Shown: positions 8,944 through 18,057 of the stretch, piece after piece
How positions within the stretch are numbered: the stretch's first letter is position 1
Layout of the letters: every line of letters starts with the position of its first letter
Origin: Bacillota bacterium
GTDB taxonomy: Bacteria > Bacillota > Clostridia > Acetivibrionales > DSM-1351
DNA: 58,692 nt
Direction: 5' to 3'
Assembly (NCBI GenBank): GCA_023398105.1
Contig: JAEWST010000063.1
Coordinates: 1 to 58,692 of the forward strand
Made by a program: the position numbers and the translations under genes
The notes under the pieces: generated by a model
What the model saw: only the letters and a program-made list of their open reading frames with translations
The model's database searches: none
What the model was told of the DNA's origin: nothing

Positions 8944-10146
8944 ATGGGTAAGGCTAAATTTGAAAGATCAAAACCACACGTTAATATTGGAACAATTGGT
9001 CACGTTGACCATGGTAAGACTTCTTTAACTGCAGCTATAACTAAGGTATTAGCGATGTTAGGAAGAGCAGAAGTTAAAGACTACGGTTCAATTGACTCTG
9101 CTCCAGAAGAAAGAGAAAGAGGTATCACAATCAATACTGCTCACGTTGAGTATGAAACTGAAACAAGACACTACGCTCACGTTGACTGCCCAGGCCATGC
9201 CGACTATGTTAAGAACATGATCACTGGTGCTGCTCAGATGGACGGTGCTATATTAGTTGTTTCTGCTGCTGATGGTCCAATGCCTCAGACAAGAGAGCAC
9301 ATACTTCTATCAGGACAGGTTGGTGTTCCTTATATAGTAGTATTCTTAAACAAATGCGATATGGTTGATGACGATGAACTTATCGAGTTAGTTGAAATGG
9401 AAGTTAGAGAATTATTAAGCTCATATGACTTCCCAGGCGATGATACTCCAATAGTAAGAGGATCAGCTCTTGTTGCATTGGAATGTGCTTCAACAGATCC
9501 TACAGCTGCTGAATATGCTCCAATTCTCGCTCTTATGGACGAAGTTGATAAGTATATCCCAACTCCTGAGAGAGCAACTGACAAGCCATTCCTAATGCCT
9601 GTCGAGGATGTATTCTCAATTACAGGTCGTGGTACTGTTGCTACTGGTAGAGTTGAAAGCGGTGTAGTTAAGGTTGGAGATGAAGTTGAAATCGTTGGTT
9701 TGATGGATGCTCCAAGAAAAACTGTTGTAACTGGTGTTGAAATGTTTAGAAAGCTTCTTGATCAAGCACAAGCTGGTGATAACATCGGTGCTCTTTTAAG
9801 AGGTATTCAGAGAACTGATATCGAAAGAGGACAGGTTCTTGCAAAGGTTGGTTCAATCAAACCTCACACATACTATGAAGGTCAAGTATACGTTTTAACT
9901 CAAGCAGAAGGTGGAAGACATAAGCCATTCTTCAATGGTTATAGACCACAGTTCTACTTCAGAACTACTGACGTTACAGGTGTTATCGAGATTCCAGAAG
10001 GAACTGAGATGGTTATGCCTGGTGACCACATCACAATGAAGGTTAAGTTAATTACTCCTATCGCTATGACAGAAGGACTTAAGTTCGCTATTCGTGAAGG
10101 TGGAAGAACAGTTGGTGCTGGTAACGTATCAAAGGTTATTGAATAA
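8944..10146 (+). CDS. tuf: Translation elongation factor Tu
   Basis: EF-Tu, 400 residues, the GTPase that delivers aminoacyl-tRNA. It begins MGKAKFERSKPHVNIGTIGHVDHGKTS with the G1 motif GHVDHGKT, then DCPGHADY and NKCD. Domains 2 and 3 follow (VEDVFSITGRGTVATGRVE; GGRHKPFFNGYRPQFYFRTTDVTG). The ATG at 8944 is set by AAAGGA ~11 bases upstream; the ATG 12 bases earlier abuts that site and is unlikely. An intrinsic terminator 18 bases after the stop ends the str cluster. Confidence 0.99.
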   Translation: MGKAKFERSKPHVNIGTIGHVDHGKTSLTAAITKVLAMLGRAEVKDYGSIDSAPEERERGITINTAHVEYETETRHYAHVDCPGHADYVKNMITGAAQMDGAILVVSAADGPMPQTREHILLSGQVGVPYIVVFLNKCDMVDDDELIELVEMEVRELLSSYDFPGDDTPIVRGSALVALECASTDPTAAEYAPILALMDEVDKYIPTPERATDKPFLMPVEDVFSITGRGTVATGRVESGVVKVGDEVEIVGLMDAPRKTVVTGVEMFRKLLDQAQAGDNIGALLRGIQRTDIERGQVLAKVGSIKPHTYYEGQVYVLTQAEGGRHKPFFNGYRPQFYFRTTDVTGVIEIPEGTEMVMPGDHITMKVKLITPIAMTEGLKFAIREGGRTVGAGNVSKVIE

Positions 10147-10164
10147 TTAATAATTATTATTATA

Positions 10165-10196
10165 AAAAAGGAACCGATGAAAATCGGTTCCTTTTT
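10165..10196 (+). terminator. Intrinsic terminator after tuf
   Basis: Stem AAAAAGGAACCGAT / ATCGGTTCCTTTTT with a GAAA loop and a T run. A very strong rho-independent terminator. Confidence 0.95.
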
Positions 10197-10270
10197 ACGT
10201 GCAAAAAAAATATTAAACTTGATATATAGGTTTGTTTAATATGAACATTAGTAATGAATAATATAGAACT

Positions 10271-10321
10271 AATAATGCCAAGCATACACAGGAGGATAAC
10301 TAAAGTATGCTTAGCATTATT
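10271..10321. repeat. Long inverted repeat between tuf and the chemoreceptor
   Basis: Two 17-base arms (10271-10287 and 10305-10321) are complementary except for one position, around a 17-base loop that contains AGGAGG. No T run follows on either strand. It lies past the 3' end of the minus-strand chemoreceptor gene and may protect or terminate that transcript. Confidence 0.55.
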
Positions 10322-10372
10322 AGAAGAGTTAATAGCTTAGTTTAGATAGTTTGGCTATATTATTTATAAGAG

Positions 10373-12550
10373 TTATATTTTAAATATTGATATTGCCTTT
10401 TCTAAATCATCAGACATTGTTTGTAGAGTGTTAGCATATTCGGCTAATTCTTCAGAAGCACTCATTTGAGTTAGAGTACTTTCAAATATCTCACCGCTTG
10501 TGACAGCTGATTGTTCTGAAACGGCAGAAATACTTTGCATAGATTCAAGAACATTTTCTTTTGAGTTCATTATGCTAGATACTGATTGTGACATCCTATC
10601 CATACTTTCAATAATCTTATCCATAGATGAAAATATAGTTTTAAAGGTATGATCGGCATCATTAACAGTATGTAACTGCTCTTGAATAAGTAAGCTCGAA
10701 CTTGTTGCTTCTGCAACAGCTTGCTCAGTTTTTAACTGAGCTTTTGAAATAATATCGCTAATGTTTACTGAAGCTGATTTAGAATGATCAGCTAGTTTCT
10801 TAACCTCAGAAGCAACAATTGCAAATCCTTTTCCTGCTTCACCTGCACGAGCTGCTTCGATAGAAGCGTTCAAAGAAAGCAAATTTGTTTGTTCAGATAT
10901 GCCAACTATAACTTTAACGATTTTTTGTATTTCTTTCATACTAGCACTTAATTCAGATATATTCTTTACAATTCTATCTGAAGCAGCATTTGTCTGATGT
11001 GATTTAATATTTAGAGCATTTACTACCTCAGAAGCACCTTCACTTAATGCCTTAGTGTGCCCTACAACTTGAGCTACATCCTTCATATTATTGCCTACTA
11101 TATTAATTTCATTGGAAAGCATACTCATTGTTTCAACGCCATCGTTAATGTCAGTAGCTTGCTCATTTGCACCTTCCGCAATTTGCTTGATTGTAATTGA
11201 AACCTGCTGAGAAAGCTTATTACTTTCGCTTGATGATATAGCAATCTTATTAGAAAAATCAAGTATCTTTTGAGCAGAATGCTTAACTTTTTCAACTAGT
11301 GCATTTATGTTAATCAGCATTGAGTTAAAGTTTCTACTAATATCAGATAGTTCATCATTTCCATTATCATTAATAGAAATTGTTAAGTCTCCATCCTTAG
11401 CCTTTTTCATATAATGAACTAGGTTAACTGATGGAATGGATATACTTTTTGAAATTAATAGTGACATTAAAACAGCAATTATTATACATATAATACCAAA
11501 TATAATTATATTTTTTCTTAAATCGTCTGCAGAGCTATTCAAGTGATAATATGGAATAACTGAAACTATGTACCAATCATTTATCTCTAGAGAAGAAAAG
11601 GTGATTAAGCAGTTCTCATCATTACATATGGATTCAAAATTACCAATTGTAGTATTTAGCTCTTTGATTTTGTTGGCTATAGTTTCTGAAATATCATTTG
11701 ATTGAAATATTGGGAAATTATCTCCTCTTGAAGAAATAATAGTTCCATCTTTCGCTACAATAAATATGTCAAAAGGTTTTTTAGTTTCTTTATCAGTACC
11801 GATATCTAATTTTTCATAACTTCCAGTAAATAAACTTCCATCAGGTATTTGAGTTATAACACCTAAATAATCACCTGTAATTCCAGAAAATATAGATTTA
11901 TATAGACCCACTGTTTTTTGTCCATTTATAGAGTATTGAACCCATTTAGTAGTCTTTATATCTTGGGACGAATCTAGGATATCTTTATTATTTTCAAGAA
12001 TTGAAGAGTTGCCCAATATTACATCATAATCTTGTGTTGCATACATACCAAAGGTTTTAATAGCATTATTAGCAGCGACAACTGTCTGAAAAGCATCAGT
12101 TAATTTGCGTCTCTCATCTGAACGAACTGTGTCATCTCCAGATACATATTGTTCTAATGAATTTTGCACGGTATTATTGATTGCATAACTAGTAGCATAA
12201 TCTTCAAAACTTTTAATATTGTTTGCAAGAATAGTACTAGTTTGATTTAAAACTTGTTGAGAATAGCTCTTGACATTTTCATTAATTGCCTTAGATGATT
12301 TATCATATGTATATACTGATGTGAATACAATCAAAAGAAGAATAATCAGTACAAATGATAAAATAAGTCTTGTTTGAATTTTAATTTTTCTAAGGAAACT
12401 ATACAAGGGAGAAATAGCGGCAGTAGGTGTAACTTTATTCAAATTATTTTTTGTAAATGAGGTGCTAGCATTGTTTATAGCTTCTACTTTTGAAGATTTT
12501 CTGCTAAATGGTTTTTTTAAAATTGACACAATAAATGGAATAAATTTCAT
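10373..12550 (-). CDS. Methyl-accepting chemotaxis protein with extracellular Cache-type sensor
   Basis: A 725-residue transmembrane chemoreceptor. Order: basic cytoplasmic N-terminus, TM1 around residues 60-82 (LILSFVLIILLLIVFTSV), a ~270-residue extracellular region of dCache type, TM2 (IIIFGIICIIIAVLMSLLI), a HAMP linker, and the long helical signalling domain. The CheA/CheW-binding hairpin tip EQTNLLSLNASIEAARAGE is intact. ATG 12550 is chosen because AGGAGGGGG lies 7 bases upstream; the 26-residue upstream extension has no ribosome binding site. It is a solitary gene without che neighbours. The ligand cannot be told from sequence. Its upstream gap carries a 33-bp repeat pair. Confidence 0.93.
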   Translation of the reverse strand: MKFIPFIVSILKKPFSRKSSKVEAINNASTSFTKNNLNKVTPTAAISPLYSFLRKIKIQTRLILSFVLIILLLIVFTSVYTYDKSSKAINENVKSYSQQVLNQTSTILANNIKSFEDYATSYAINNTVQNSLEQYVSGDDTVRSDERRKLTDAFQTVVAANNAIKTFGMYATQDYDVILGNSSILENNKDILDSSQDIKTTKWVQYSINGQKTVGLYKSIFSGITGDYLGVITQIPDGSLFTGSYEKLDIGTDKETKKPFDIFIVAKDGTIISSRGDNFPIFQSNDISETIANKIKELNTTIGNFESICNDENCLITFSSLEINDWYIVSVIPYYHLNSSADDLRKNIIIFGIICIIIAVLMSLLISKSISIPSVNLVHYMKKAKDGDLTISINDNGNDELSDISRNFNSMLININALVEKVKHSAQKILDFSNKIAISSSESNKLSQQVSITIKQIAEGANEQATDINDGVETMSMLSNEINIVGNNMKDVAQVVGHTKALSEGASEVVNALNIKSHQTNAASDRIVKNISELSASMKEIQKIVKVIVGISEQTNLLSLNASIEAARAGEAGKGFAIVASEVKKLADHSKSASVNISDIISKAQLKTEQAVAEATSSSLLIQEQLHTVNDADHTFKTIFSSMDKIIESMDRMSQSVSSIMNSKENVLESMQSISAVSEQSAVTSGEIFESTLTQMSASEELAEYANTLQTMSDDLEKAISIFKI

Positions 12551-12686
12551 GAAAATTCCCCCTCCTAATAAACCCATAAAGATGGGCACTACATAAATAC
12601 ATACGCACATTTGAGAATAAAAACACAATTTAAATACATCCGTTAATATATTATTAAAGTAAAATCTCTATTGATTGATTAACTCA

Positions 12687-12719
12687 GCATAAATATCGTT
12701 GCATAGACAATAAAATACA
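12687..12719 (-). repeat. 33-bp repeat, copy 1, upstream of the chemoreceptor
   Basis: On the minus strand: TGTATTTTATTGTCT, then 7 variable bases, then GATATTTATGC. An identical pattern with the same 7-base spacer length but different spacer sequence occurs at 12823-12855. Conserved arms around a variable centre at fixed spacing resemble a protein-binding site. The remainder of the 466-base gap 12551-13016 is AT-rich with no gene. Confidence 0.6.
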
Positions 12720-12822
12720 TACTTGTATTTTTGAAGGAATACTTTAAATTATACTTTCAAAATTAATTATAATATAAGTATTCTTCGTATTGAAGCTATT
12801 TCCTCTATTAAATCTAAACTAC

Positions 12823-12855
12823 GCATAAATATCTCACAAAAGACAATAAAATACA
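12823..12855 (-). repeat. 33-bp repeat, copy 2
   Basis: Same 15-base and 11-base arms as the copy at 12687-12719, with different central bases. The start-to-start distance is 136 bases. It lies between the divergent chemoreceptor and flavodiiron protein genes and could serve either. Confidence 0.6.
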
Positions 12856-13016
12856 CATTAGTTTCTTATAATTGAAATACAGTGGTTTATATATTCTTTT
12901 GTGTGGTAAAATAATATAAAAATAAAAACATTACTAGGATGTTTATTATACAATAGAAAGGGTATAAAAAAAAGTATTAATTTACGTAATGTTATAACTG
13001 AGAGGATGATAAATAA

Positions 13017-14204
13017 ATGCAGGAGATTAAAAAAAATATTTACTGGTGTGGCATTAGAGATTGGGGATTAGGAGTTTTTCATGGTCATGAGCTTTCAACG
13101 CATAGAGGTTCTTCTTATAATTCATACTTGATTAAGGATAAAAAAACTGTGCTTGTTGATACAGTATGGGATCCCTATAAAGAAAAATTTGTTGAGGATT
13201 TAGAAAAAGATGTTGGTTTAGAAAATATAGATGCAATTGTAATTAATCATATGGAGCCTGATCATGGAGGAAGTTTGGGACTTTTAATGGAAAAAATTCC
13301 AAACACACCTATATACTGTACAAAAAGTGGAGCCGAAATAATAAAAAGATATTATGACAAGGACTGGAATTTTAATATTGTAAAAACTGGTGATGTTTTA
13401 GATTTGGGAGAATACAAGTTAAACTTTGTTGAAATGCAGATGCTGCATTGGCCAGATAGCTTGTTGGAATATGTTGATGGTGCAAAGCTTGTAATTTCAA
13501 ATGATGCTTTTGGACAGCATTATTGTGCACCAAGTATTTTTAATGATGAGAATGATGAGTGTGAAATACATCAAGAGGCAATAAAATATTTTGCAAACAT
13601 ATTAGGACCTTTTAAACCTCTAATTACAAAGAAAATAGAACAAATATTGGCTATGAATTTAGATATAGATATGATTGCACCTAGTCATGGTATTATATGG
13701 AGGACTAATCCAGCTCAAATAATTGAAAAATATCTCTCTTGGTCGAACCCGAATTATAATGAGGGATATGCTGTAATAATTTATGACACTATGTATAATT
13801 CAACAAGATATATGGCAGAGGCGATAGCTAAGGGTATAGAAGAAGGCGGAATGAAATGTAAGTTGTTTAATATTTCTACAAAGGACAGAAGTGATTTAAA
13901 TGTTGAAATATTTAAATCAAATGCTGTGCTAATTGGCAGTTGTACTGTGAACAATTCGGTTTTAAGACCAACAGCTTCTCTATTAGATGAGATAAAGGGC
14001 TTAAAGGTCAAGAATAAGCTTGCATTTGGTTTTGGAGCTTATGGATGGAGCGGTGAGGCTCATAAGATAATTAGTCAGAAGCTTGGTGAAGCAGGGCTGA
14101 CAATATTCCAAGAACCACTTGGAGTTAAATATAAGGCTTCTCCTGAAGAAATTGAAAAATGTATTGAGGTAGGAAGAAATATTGCAAAACAGTTAAAAGC
14201 TTAA
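13017..14204 (+). CDS. fprA: A-type flavoprotein / flavodiiron protein (O2 or NO reductase)
   Basis: A 395-residue flavodiiron protein of the FprA family, which reduces O2 to water or NO to N2O in anaerobes. The N-terminal metallo-beta-lactamase-like domain has the diiron ligands NHMEPDHGG (residues ~77-85), LHWPDS, SNDAFGQH and PSHG. The C-terminal flavodoxin domain starts near residue 255 (AVIIYDTMYNSTRYMAEAIA) with the FMN loop GAYGWSGE. There is no fused rubredoxin or flavin reductase module, so an external electron donor is needed. The ATG follows GAGAGGATG. It is monocistronic: a repeat element begins at its stop codon and a terminator follows. Likely role: oxidative or nitrosative stress defence. 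Confidence 0.93.
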   Translation: MQEIKKNIYWCGIRDWGLGVFHGHELSTHRGSSYNSYLIKDKKTVLVDTVWDPYKEKFVEDLEKDVGLENIDAIVINHMEPDHGGSLGLLMEKIPNTPIYCTKSGAEIIKRYYDKDWNFNIVKTGDVLDLGEYKLNFVEMQMLHWPDSLLEYVDGAKLVISNDAFGQHYCAPSIFNDENDECEIHQEAIKYFANILGPFKPLITKKIEQILAMNLDIDMIAPSHGIIWRTNPAQIIEKYLSWSNPNYNEGYAVIIYDTMYNSTRYMAEAIAKGIEEGGMKCKLFNISTKDRSDLNVEIFKSNAVLIGSCTVNNSVLRPTASLLDEIKGLKVKNKLAFGFGAYGWSGEAHKIISQKLGEAGLTIFQEPLGVKYKASPEEIEKCIEVGRNIAKQLKA

Positions 14205-14267
14205 TATAACGAGGCAAGAAAATGTCCCACACTTCTATAAGTGGCGGGTACCACTTTGGTTATAAAC
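14204..14267 (+). repeat. Structured dispersed repeat, copy 1 (abuts the fprA stop codon)
   Basis: About 64 bases starting ATATAACGAGGCAAGAAAAT at the last base of the fprA stop. A near-identical copy starts at the base after the proB stop (29084). Inside, CACTT-CTAT-AAGTG forms one hairpin and AAGTGG...CCACTT (14239-14256) forms an alternative one, so three complementary arms compete. It contains no ORF. Confidence 0.75.
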
Positions 14268-14272
14268 CATAT

Positions 14273-14345
14273 AAAGACTATGTCATTTATTAGATTGCTT
14301 GTCTGCTATAGAGACTGCAATATATGTAATGATGTAGTCTTTTTT
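14273..14345 (+). terminator. Terminator downstream of fprA
   Basis: AAAGACTATGTCATT pairs, with two wobble pairs, to AATGATGTAGTCTTT (14328-14342). The stem encloses a smaller ATTGC...GCAAT hairpin and ends in a T run. Confidence 0.7.
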
Positions 14346-14809
14346 AGATATAGTAAATCAACATTCACAAAAGGTTTGAGATAAAATAATTTAGCTTTTC
14401 ATTTGATAAGCTTTAACGCCTACGATTTTTAACTGGGAAAGATGAATTAATTATTAATTGTATATGGTAAAATTATGTAAAGTCTTATATAATATAGGTA
14501 TTAATAGACTGAAACTTTTAAAGATTGCATAAATCATGATAAATTAAGTGTTTTAGATGCTAATATGTTGAAGTAAGTATTTGCAAATCACTTTTTGATT
14601 AGTCATAAGACAAATCAAATACATACTGCAAAATATATATTTTTTTGCGAGAGTGTGTTTGATAGACTAAGGTTGAATTTTCAACCCATATTAACTGAAT
14701 TGTCTATTTTAACTATATAGGCAGATAATGATTAAAGAGGGGAGGGTAGAAACTCAACTAGAGTAAAGTAAAAGTACTTTTTGTAAATAAAAAAATGGGA
14801 GGTAGAGAA
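14346..14809. other. AT-rich gap upstream of the dockerin-esterase gene
   Basis: No gene is visible in these 464 bases. A possible -10 TATAAT is at 14488-14493 without a good -35. At 14662-14707 ATAGAC...GTCTAT encloses a perfect hairpin GGTTGAA-TT-TTCAACC, a possible leader structure. An isolated GGGGAGGG at 14739 has no start codon behind it. Confidence 0.4.
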
Positions 14810-15739
14810 ATGTTCAAAAAAAGAATTATGTCATTAGTCTTGGTATTGGGTATTTGCTTCACTATGTGTTTTGCCTACAATACTGATAACCAAGCTATTG
14901 CAGCAAGTACTACTGAGAGTGGGCTTATTGGAGATTTGAATGGAGATGGTGCCATTGACGCACTAGATTATGCTCTAACAAAGCAAATGCTTCTTGGTAT
15001 GGTAACAGATTTACCTGTACAGGATGATTTATTTGCTGCTGATGTTGATGGTGATGGAAGTGTAAATGCATTGGATTTATCCTTACAGAAGCAGTATCTA
15101 TTAGGGCTTATTACGAAGTTTCCGAAGGTTATAAAGCCAAGCGGTCCTGTTGTTATAATGCCTTTGGGAGATTCAATAACTGATGGCTTTACTGTTCCTG
15201 GTGCCTATAGAATAAAGCTGTGGAATACAATTCAAAGCAATGGTCAAAAGGTTGATTTTGTAGGCTCTATGTCAAACGGTCCTGCTGAGCTTGGGGACAA
15301 GAACCATGAAGGACATTCAGGATGGCGTATTGACCAAATTGATGCAAGGATTGATGGATGGATGACTACATATAAGCCTCAGATTGTTTTATTACACATT
15401 GGTACAAATGATTTATCACAAAACTATAATTTATCAACTGCACCTGATAGACTTAGTGCATTGATTGATAAAATATGTGCTAAATTGCCTGCTAACGGTA
15501 AAGTATATGTTGCTTCACTTATTCCATTGAGCTATGCTACTCAAATGGCGACTTATAACAGTAAAATTCCAGGAATTGTTCAATCAAAGGCAAATGCTGG
15601 TAAACCTGTTTATTTTGTTGATATGAACAGTAAAGTCACAACATCTGATTTAGCAGATGGTGTTCATTGTAACAGAACTGGTTATGATAAAATGGCAGAT
15701 GCGTGGTATGCTGCAATAAAAAATGATTTGCCTAAATAA
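14810..15739 (+). CDS. Secreted cellulosomal esterase: signal peptide, N-terminal dockerin, SGNH (CE3-like) domain
   Basis: A 309-residue exported protein. Signal peptide at 1-~32 (KKR basic start, MSLVLVLGICFTMCFA hydrophobic core). A type I dockerin follows immediately, with two Ca-binding repeats: GDLNGDGAIDALDYALTKQM and ADVDGDGSVNALDLSLQKQY. The rest is an SGNH hydrolase with block I GDSITDG (catalytic Ser), HEGHSGW, block III GTND and block V DGVH (Asp, His). The HEGHSGW and GDSITDG pattern fits carbohydrate esterase family 3, i.e. acetyl-xylan deacetylation, inferred from family. Dockerins are usually C-terminal, so this order is notable. ATG 14810 has GGGAGGT 6 bases upstream; the ATG at 14795 lies within that site. 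Confidence 0.92.
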   Translation: MFKKRIMSLVLVLGICFTMCFAYNTDNQAIAASTTESGLIGDLNGDGAIDALDYALTKQMLLGMVTDLPVQDDLFAADVDGDGSVNALDLSLQKQYLLGLITKFPKVIKPSGPVVIMPLGDSITDGFTVPGAYRIKLWNTIQSNGQKVDFVGSMSNGPAELGDKNHEGHSGWRIDQIDARIDGWMTTYKPQIVLLHIGTNDLSQNYNLSTAPDRLSALIDKICAKLPANGKVYVASLIPLSYATQMATYNSKIPGIVQSKANAGKPVYFVDMNSKVTTSDLADGVHCNRTGYDKMADAWYAAIKNDLPK

Positions 15740-15775
15740 GTATAGCTAATTAAAGTAATTATAAAAAGGCGATTA

Positions 15776-15840
15776 TTTTGGCAACAAACTATAAAACAGT
15801 CTACAACACGATAGACTTTTTATGTAGGAAAGTTGAGTTA
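15776..15840 (+). repeat. Dispersed hairpin repeat family, copy A
   Basis: Contains GGCAACAAACTATAAAAC, then the hairpin CTACA...CGATAGAC...TGTAG, then GAAAGTTGA. The same layout recurs at 26934-27021, 28011-28103, 32445-32492, 33888-33922, 34171-34265 and 38082-38157. The closing stem is CTACA/TGTAG here but CGCAC/GTGCG in two other copies, a compensatory change. Confidence 0.65.
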
Positions 15841-15926
15841 CTAATATATATAAGTGGTTGAAGCGTAACTTTAGTAAGGATAGTATATTTTTTAACAAAA
15901 TACTTCTTACAATTATATAATTATGA

Positions 15927-16263
15927 TATAATAAATGCTGGTGTTTTAAGATACATTATCTGAAAATACCAGCTTTTGTTTTACTAAAGTCAATTTTCGT
16001 TTAAAGCCTTGGTTCAACTGGAAAATAAACTTTGTGCCAACATAGTTTTTTCAGAGACAAAACCACAAGTGGGAATTAGCGGTGTGATGGTAAGCTTTAA
16101 ATACCGTTTGGTAGCGTATGAAGACCATATAAATTGGCTTTTTGGTATAGCATTAGTACATAGATGTGAATCCTCAGCTTATCGGTAGTTTGCTTGACTC
16201 TTGTTTTGCTGATAGCTGCTAAGCTGAATAAATTTAAAATAGCTATTGAAGGAGGAAATTAAA
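15927..16263 (+). promoter_or_regulatory. Promoter and structured leader of the NifU-like/GGGtGRT operon
   Basis: TATAAT (15927-15932) lies just before a hairpin GCTGGTGTTTT / AAAATACCAGC (15937-15973) that is followed by TTTTGTTTT, i.e. a terminator-like structure at or near the transcript start. About 290 further bases of moderately GC-rich, non-coding sequence run to the start codon. The length suggests a regulatory leader, but I do not recognise a known riboswitch. The earlier part of the gap (15740-15926) holds only repeat copy A. Confidence 0.45.
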
Positions 16264-16956
16264 ATGAATTACTCACATGAAGTTGAAAATATGTGTGTTG
16301 TAAAAAAAGGTCCAAATCATGGTCCTGCTCCAATACCTGAAGAAGGTAAATGGGTAAAAGTAAAAGAAGTTAAAGATATTTCTGGTTTGTCACATGGTAT
16401 AGGCTGGTGTGCTCCACAGCAGGGAACTTGTAAGTTAACTCTTAATATTAAGGAAGGTATCATAGAGGAATCTTTGGTTGAAACATTAGGTTGCTCAGGT
16501 ATGACTCACTCTGCTGCAATGGCTGCCGAAATATTAACAGGAAAGACTTTACTTGAGGCTTTAAATACTGACTTAGTATGTGATGCTATTAATGTTGCTA
16601 TGAGAGAGATATTCCTCCAATTAGTATACGGTAGAACACAGTCTGCTTTTTCAGAGGACGGTCTTATTATTGGTGCTGGACTTGAAGATTTAGGTAAGGG
16701 CTTACGTTCACAGGTTGGAACAATGTTCTCAACTAAGGCAAAGGGTGTTAGATATTTGGAAATGGCTGAAGGCTATGTACTCAGTATTGGACTTGATGCA
16801 GATGGCGAAGTAATTGGATATAAGTTTATTCACCTTGGTAAGATGATGGAAGCAATCAAAAAGGGTGTTGATCCAAAAGAAGCTTATGAAAAGAACATTG
16901 GTACATATGGAAGATATGCTGACGCAGTAAAAACAATAGATCCAAGAGAAGAATAA
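16264..16956 (+). CDS. NifU-like iron-sulfur scaffold-related protein
   Basis: A 230-residue cytoplasmic protein. The centre (GCAPQQGTCKLTLNIKEGII, then LGCSGMTHSAAMAAEILTGK) resembles the NifU/IscU N-terminal fold with conserved Cys residues, but the protein is longer than IscU and not a standard scaffold. It is the constant partner of the GGGtGRT protein encoded 19 bases downstream. AAGGAGG (16249-16255) fixes the ATG at 16264. An Fe-S related role is inferred from similarity and Cys pattern; the actual substrate is unknown. Confidence 0.75.
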   Translation: MNYSHEVENMCVVKKGPNHGPAPIPEEGKWVKVKEVKDISGLSHGIGWCAPQQGTCKLTLNIKEGIIEESLVETLGCSGMTHSAAMAAEILTGKTLLEALNTDLVCDAINVAMREIFLQLVYGRTQSAFSEDGLIIGAGLEDLGKGLRSQVGTMFSTKAKGVRYLEMAEGYVLSIGLDADGEVIGYKFIHLGKMMEAIKKGVDPKEAYEKNIGTYGRYADAVKTIDPREE

Positions 16957-16975
16957 TAAGAGAGAGGTGATACTA

Positions 16976-17974
16976 GTGGTTAATTTCGAAGGTTATGGAA
17001 GAAGAATAGATACAATAAATAAGTGTTTAGCTGAGTATGGCTTTAAGAACTTAGAGGAAGTTAAAGAATTATGCACATCAAAGGGCATAGATGTTGACGG
17101 TATCGTTAGAGGAGTACAGCCAATAGCATTTGAAAATGCTGTATGGGCTTATACATTAGGATGCGGTATTGCACTTAAAAAGGGATTGAAAAACGCAGCA
17201 GAAGCAGCAGAAGCTATCGGACTTGGCTTACAAGCTTTTTGTATTCCTGGTTCAGTTGCTGATACAAGAAAAGTTGGTCTAGGACATGGAAATCTTGCTG
17301 CAATGCTATTAAAAGAAGAAACTAAATGTTTTGCTTTCCTTGCAGGACATGAATCCTTTGCTGCTGCTGAAGGTGCTATTGGTATAGCAAAGACAGCTAA
17401 TAAGGTTAGAAAAGAACCACTCCAAGTTATATTAAATGGACTTGGAAAGGATGCAGCTTTTATTATTTCAAGAATTAATGGTTTTACATATGTTGAAACT
17501 GATTATGATTTTTCAACTGATACATTAAACATCGTTAGAACTAAAGCTTACTCAGATGGAGACAAAGCTAAAGTTAGATGCTACGGAGCTAATGATGTTC
17601 TTGAAGGCGTTGCAATAATGAAACAAGAAAGTGTTGACGTTTCTATTACAGGTAACTCAACAAACCCAACTAGATTCCAGCATCCTGTAGCAGGAACTTA
17701 TAAGAAATGGGCTATAGAAAATGGAAAGAAATATTTCTCAGTTGCTTCAGGTGGAGGAACAGGTAGAACCTTGCACCCAGATAATGTAGCTGCAGGTCCT
17801 GCTTCATATGGTTTGACTGATACAATGGGTAGAATGCACGGAGATGCTCAGTTCGCTGGTTCATCTTCAGTTCCTGCTCACGTTGAAATGATGGGTCTAA
17901 TCGGAGCTGGTAACAACCCAATGGTTGGTATGACAGTTGCTATTGCAGTTGCTATTGAAGAGAATTCAAAGTAA
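16976..17974 (+). CDS. GGGtGRT family protein (uncharacterised)
   Basis: A 332-residue protein named for its motif, here VASGGGTGRTLHPDN near residue 258, followed by GSSSVPAHVEMMGLIGAGNNPMVG. No transmembrane segment or signal peptide is visible. The start is GTG 16976 with AGGTG upstream; the in-frame GTG at 16967 overlaps that site. It forms a two-gene operon with the NifU-like gene, and this pairing is seen in many anaerobic Firmicutes. No biochemical function is established as far as I know. The glycine-rich motif suggests a phosphate- or nucleotide-binding loop, which is inference. Confidence 0.8.
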   Translation: MVNFEGYGRRIDTINKCLAEYGFKNLEEVKELCTSKGIDVDGIVRGVQPIAFENAVWAYTLGCGIALKKGLKNAAEAAEAIGLGLQAFCIPGSVADTRKVGLGHGNLAAMLLKEETKCFAFLAGHESFAAAEGAIGIAKTANKVRKEPLQVILNGLGKDAAFIISRINGFTYVETDYDFSTDTLNIVRTKAYSDGDKAKVRCYGANDVLEGVAIMKQESVDVSITGNSTNPTRFQHPVAGTYKKWAIENGKKYFSVASGGGTGRTLHPDNVAAGPASYGLTDTMGRMHGDAQFAGSSSVPAHVEMMGLIGAGNNPMVGMTVAIAVAIEENSK

Positions 17975-18016
17975 TTGGTATTTCAGAAATTTTATAAGTA
18001 AATAAATATTAATTCA

Positions 18017-18057
18017 CAATGCACGTTATAAAGAGATTTATTGCGTGCGTTGTTTTT
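18017..18057 (+). terminator. Intrinsic terminator after GGGtGRT gene
   Basis: CAATGCACG pairs with CGTGCGTTG (one wobble) across an 18-base loop and is followed by TTTTT. Confidence 0.85.

Noticed and set aside
15974..16250. Known riboswitch (cobalamin, c-di-GMP, T-box) upstream of the NifU-like gene
   Set aside because: I could not find the conserved boxes of any of these classes; recorded only as an unassigned leader.
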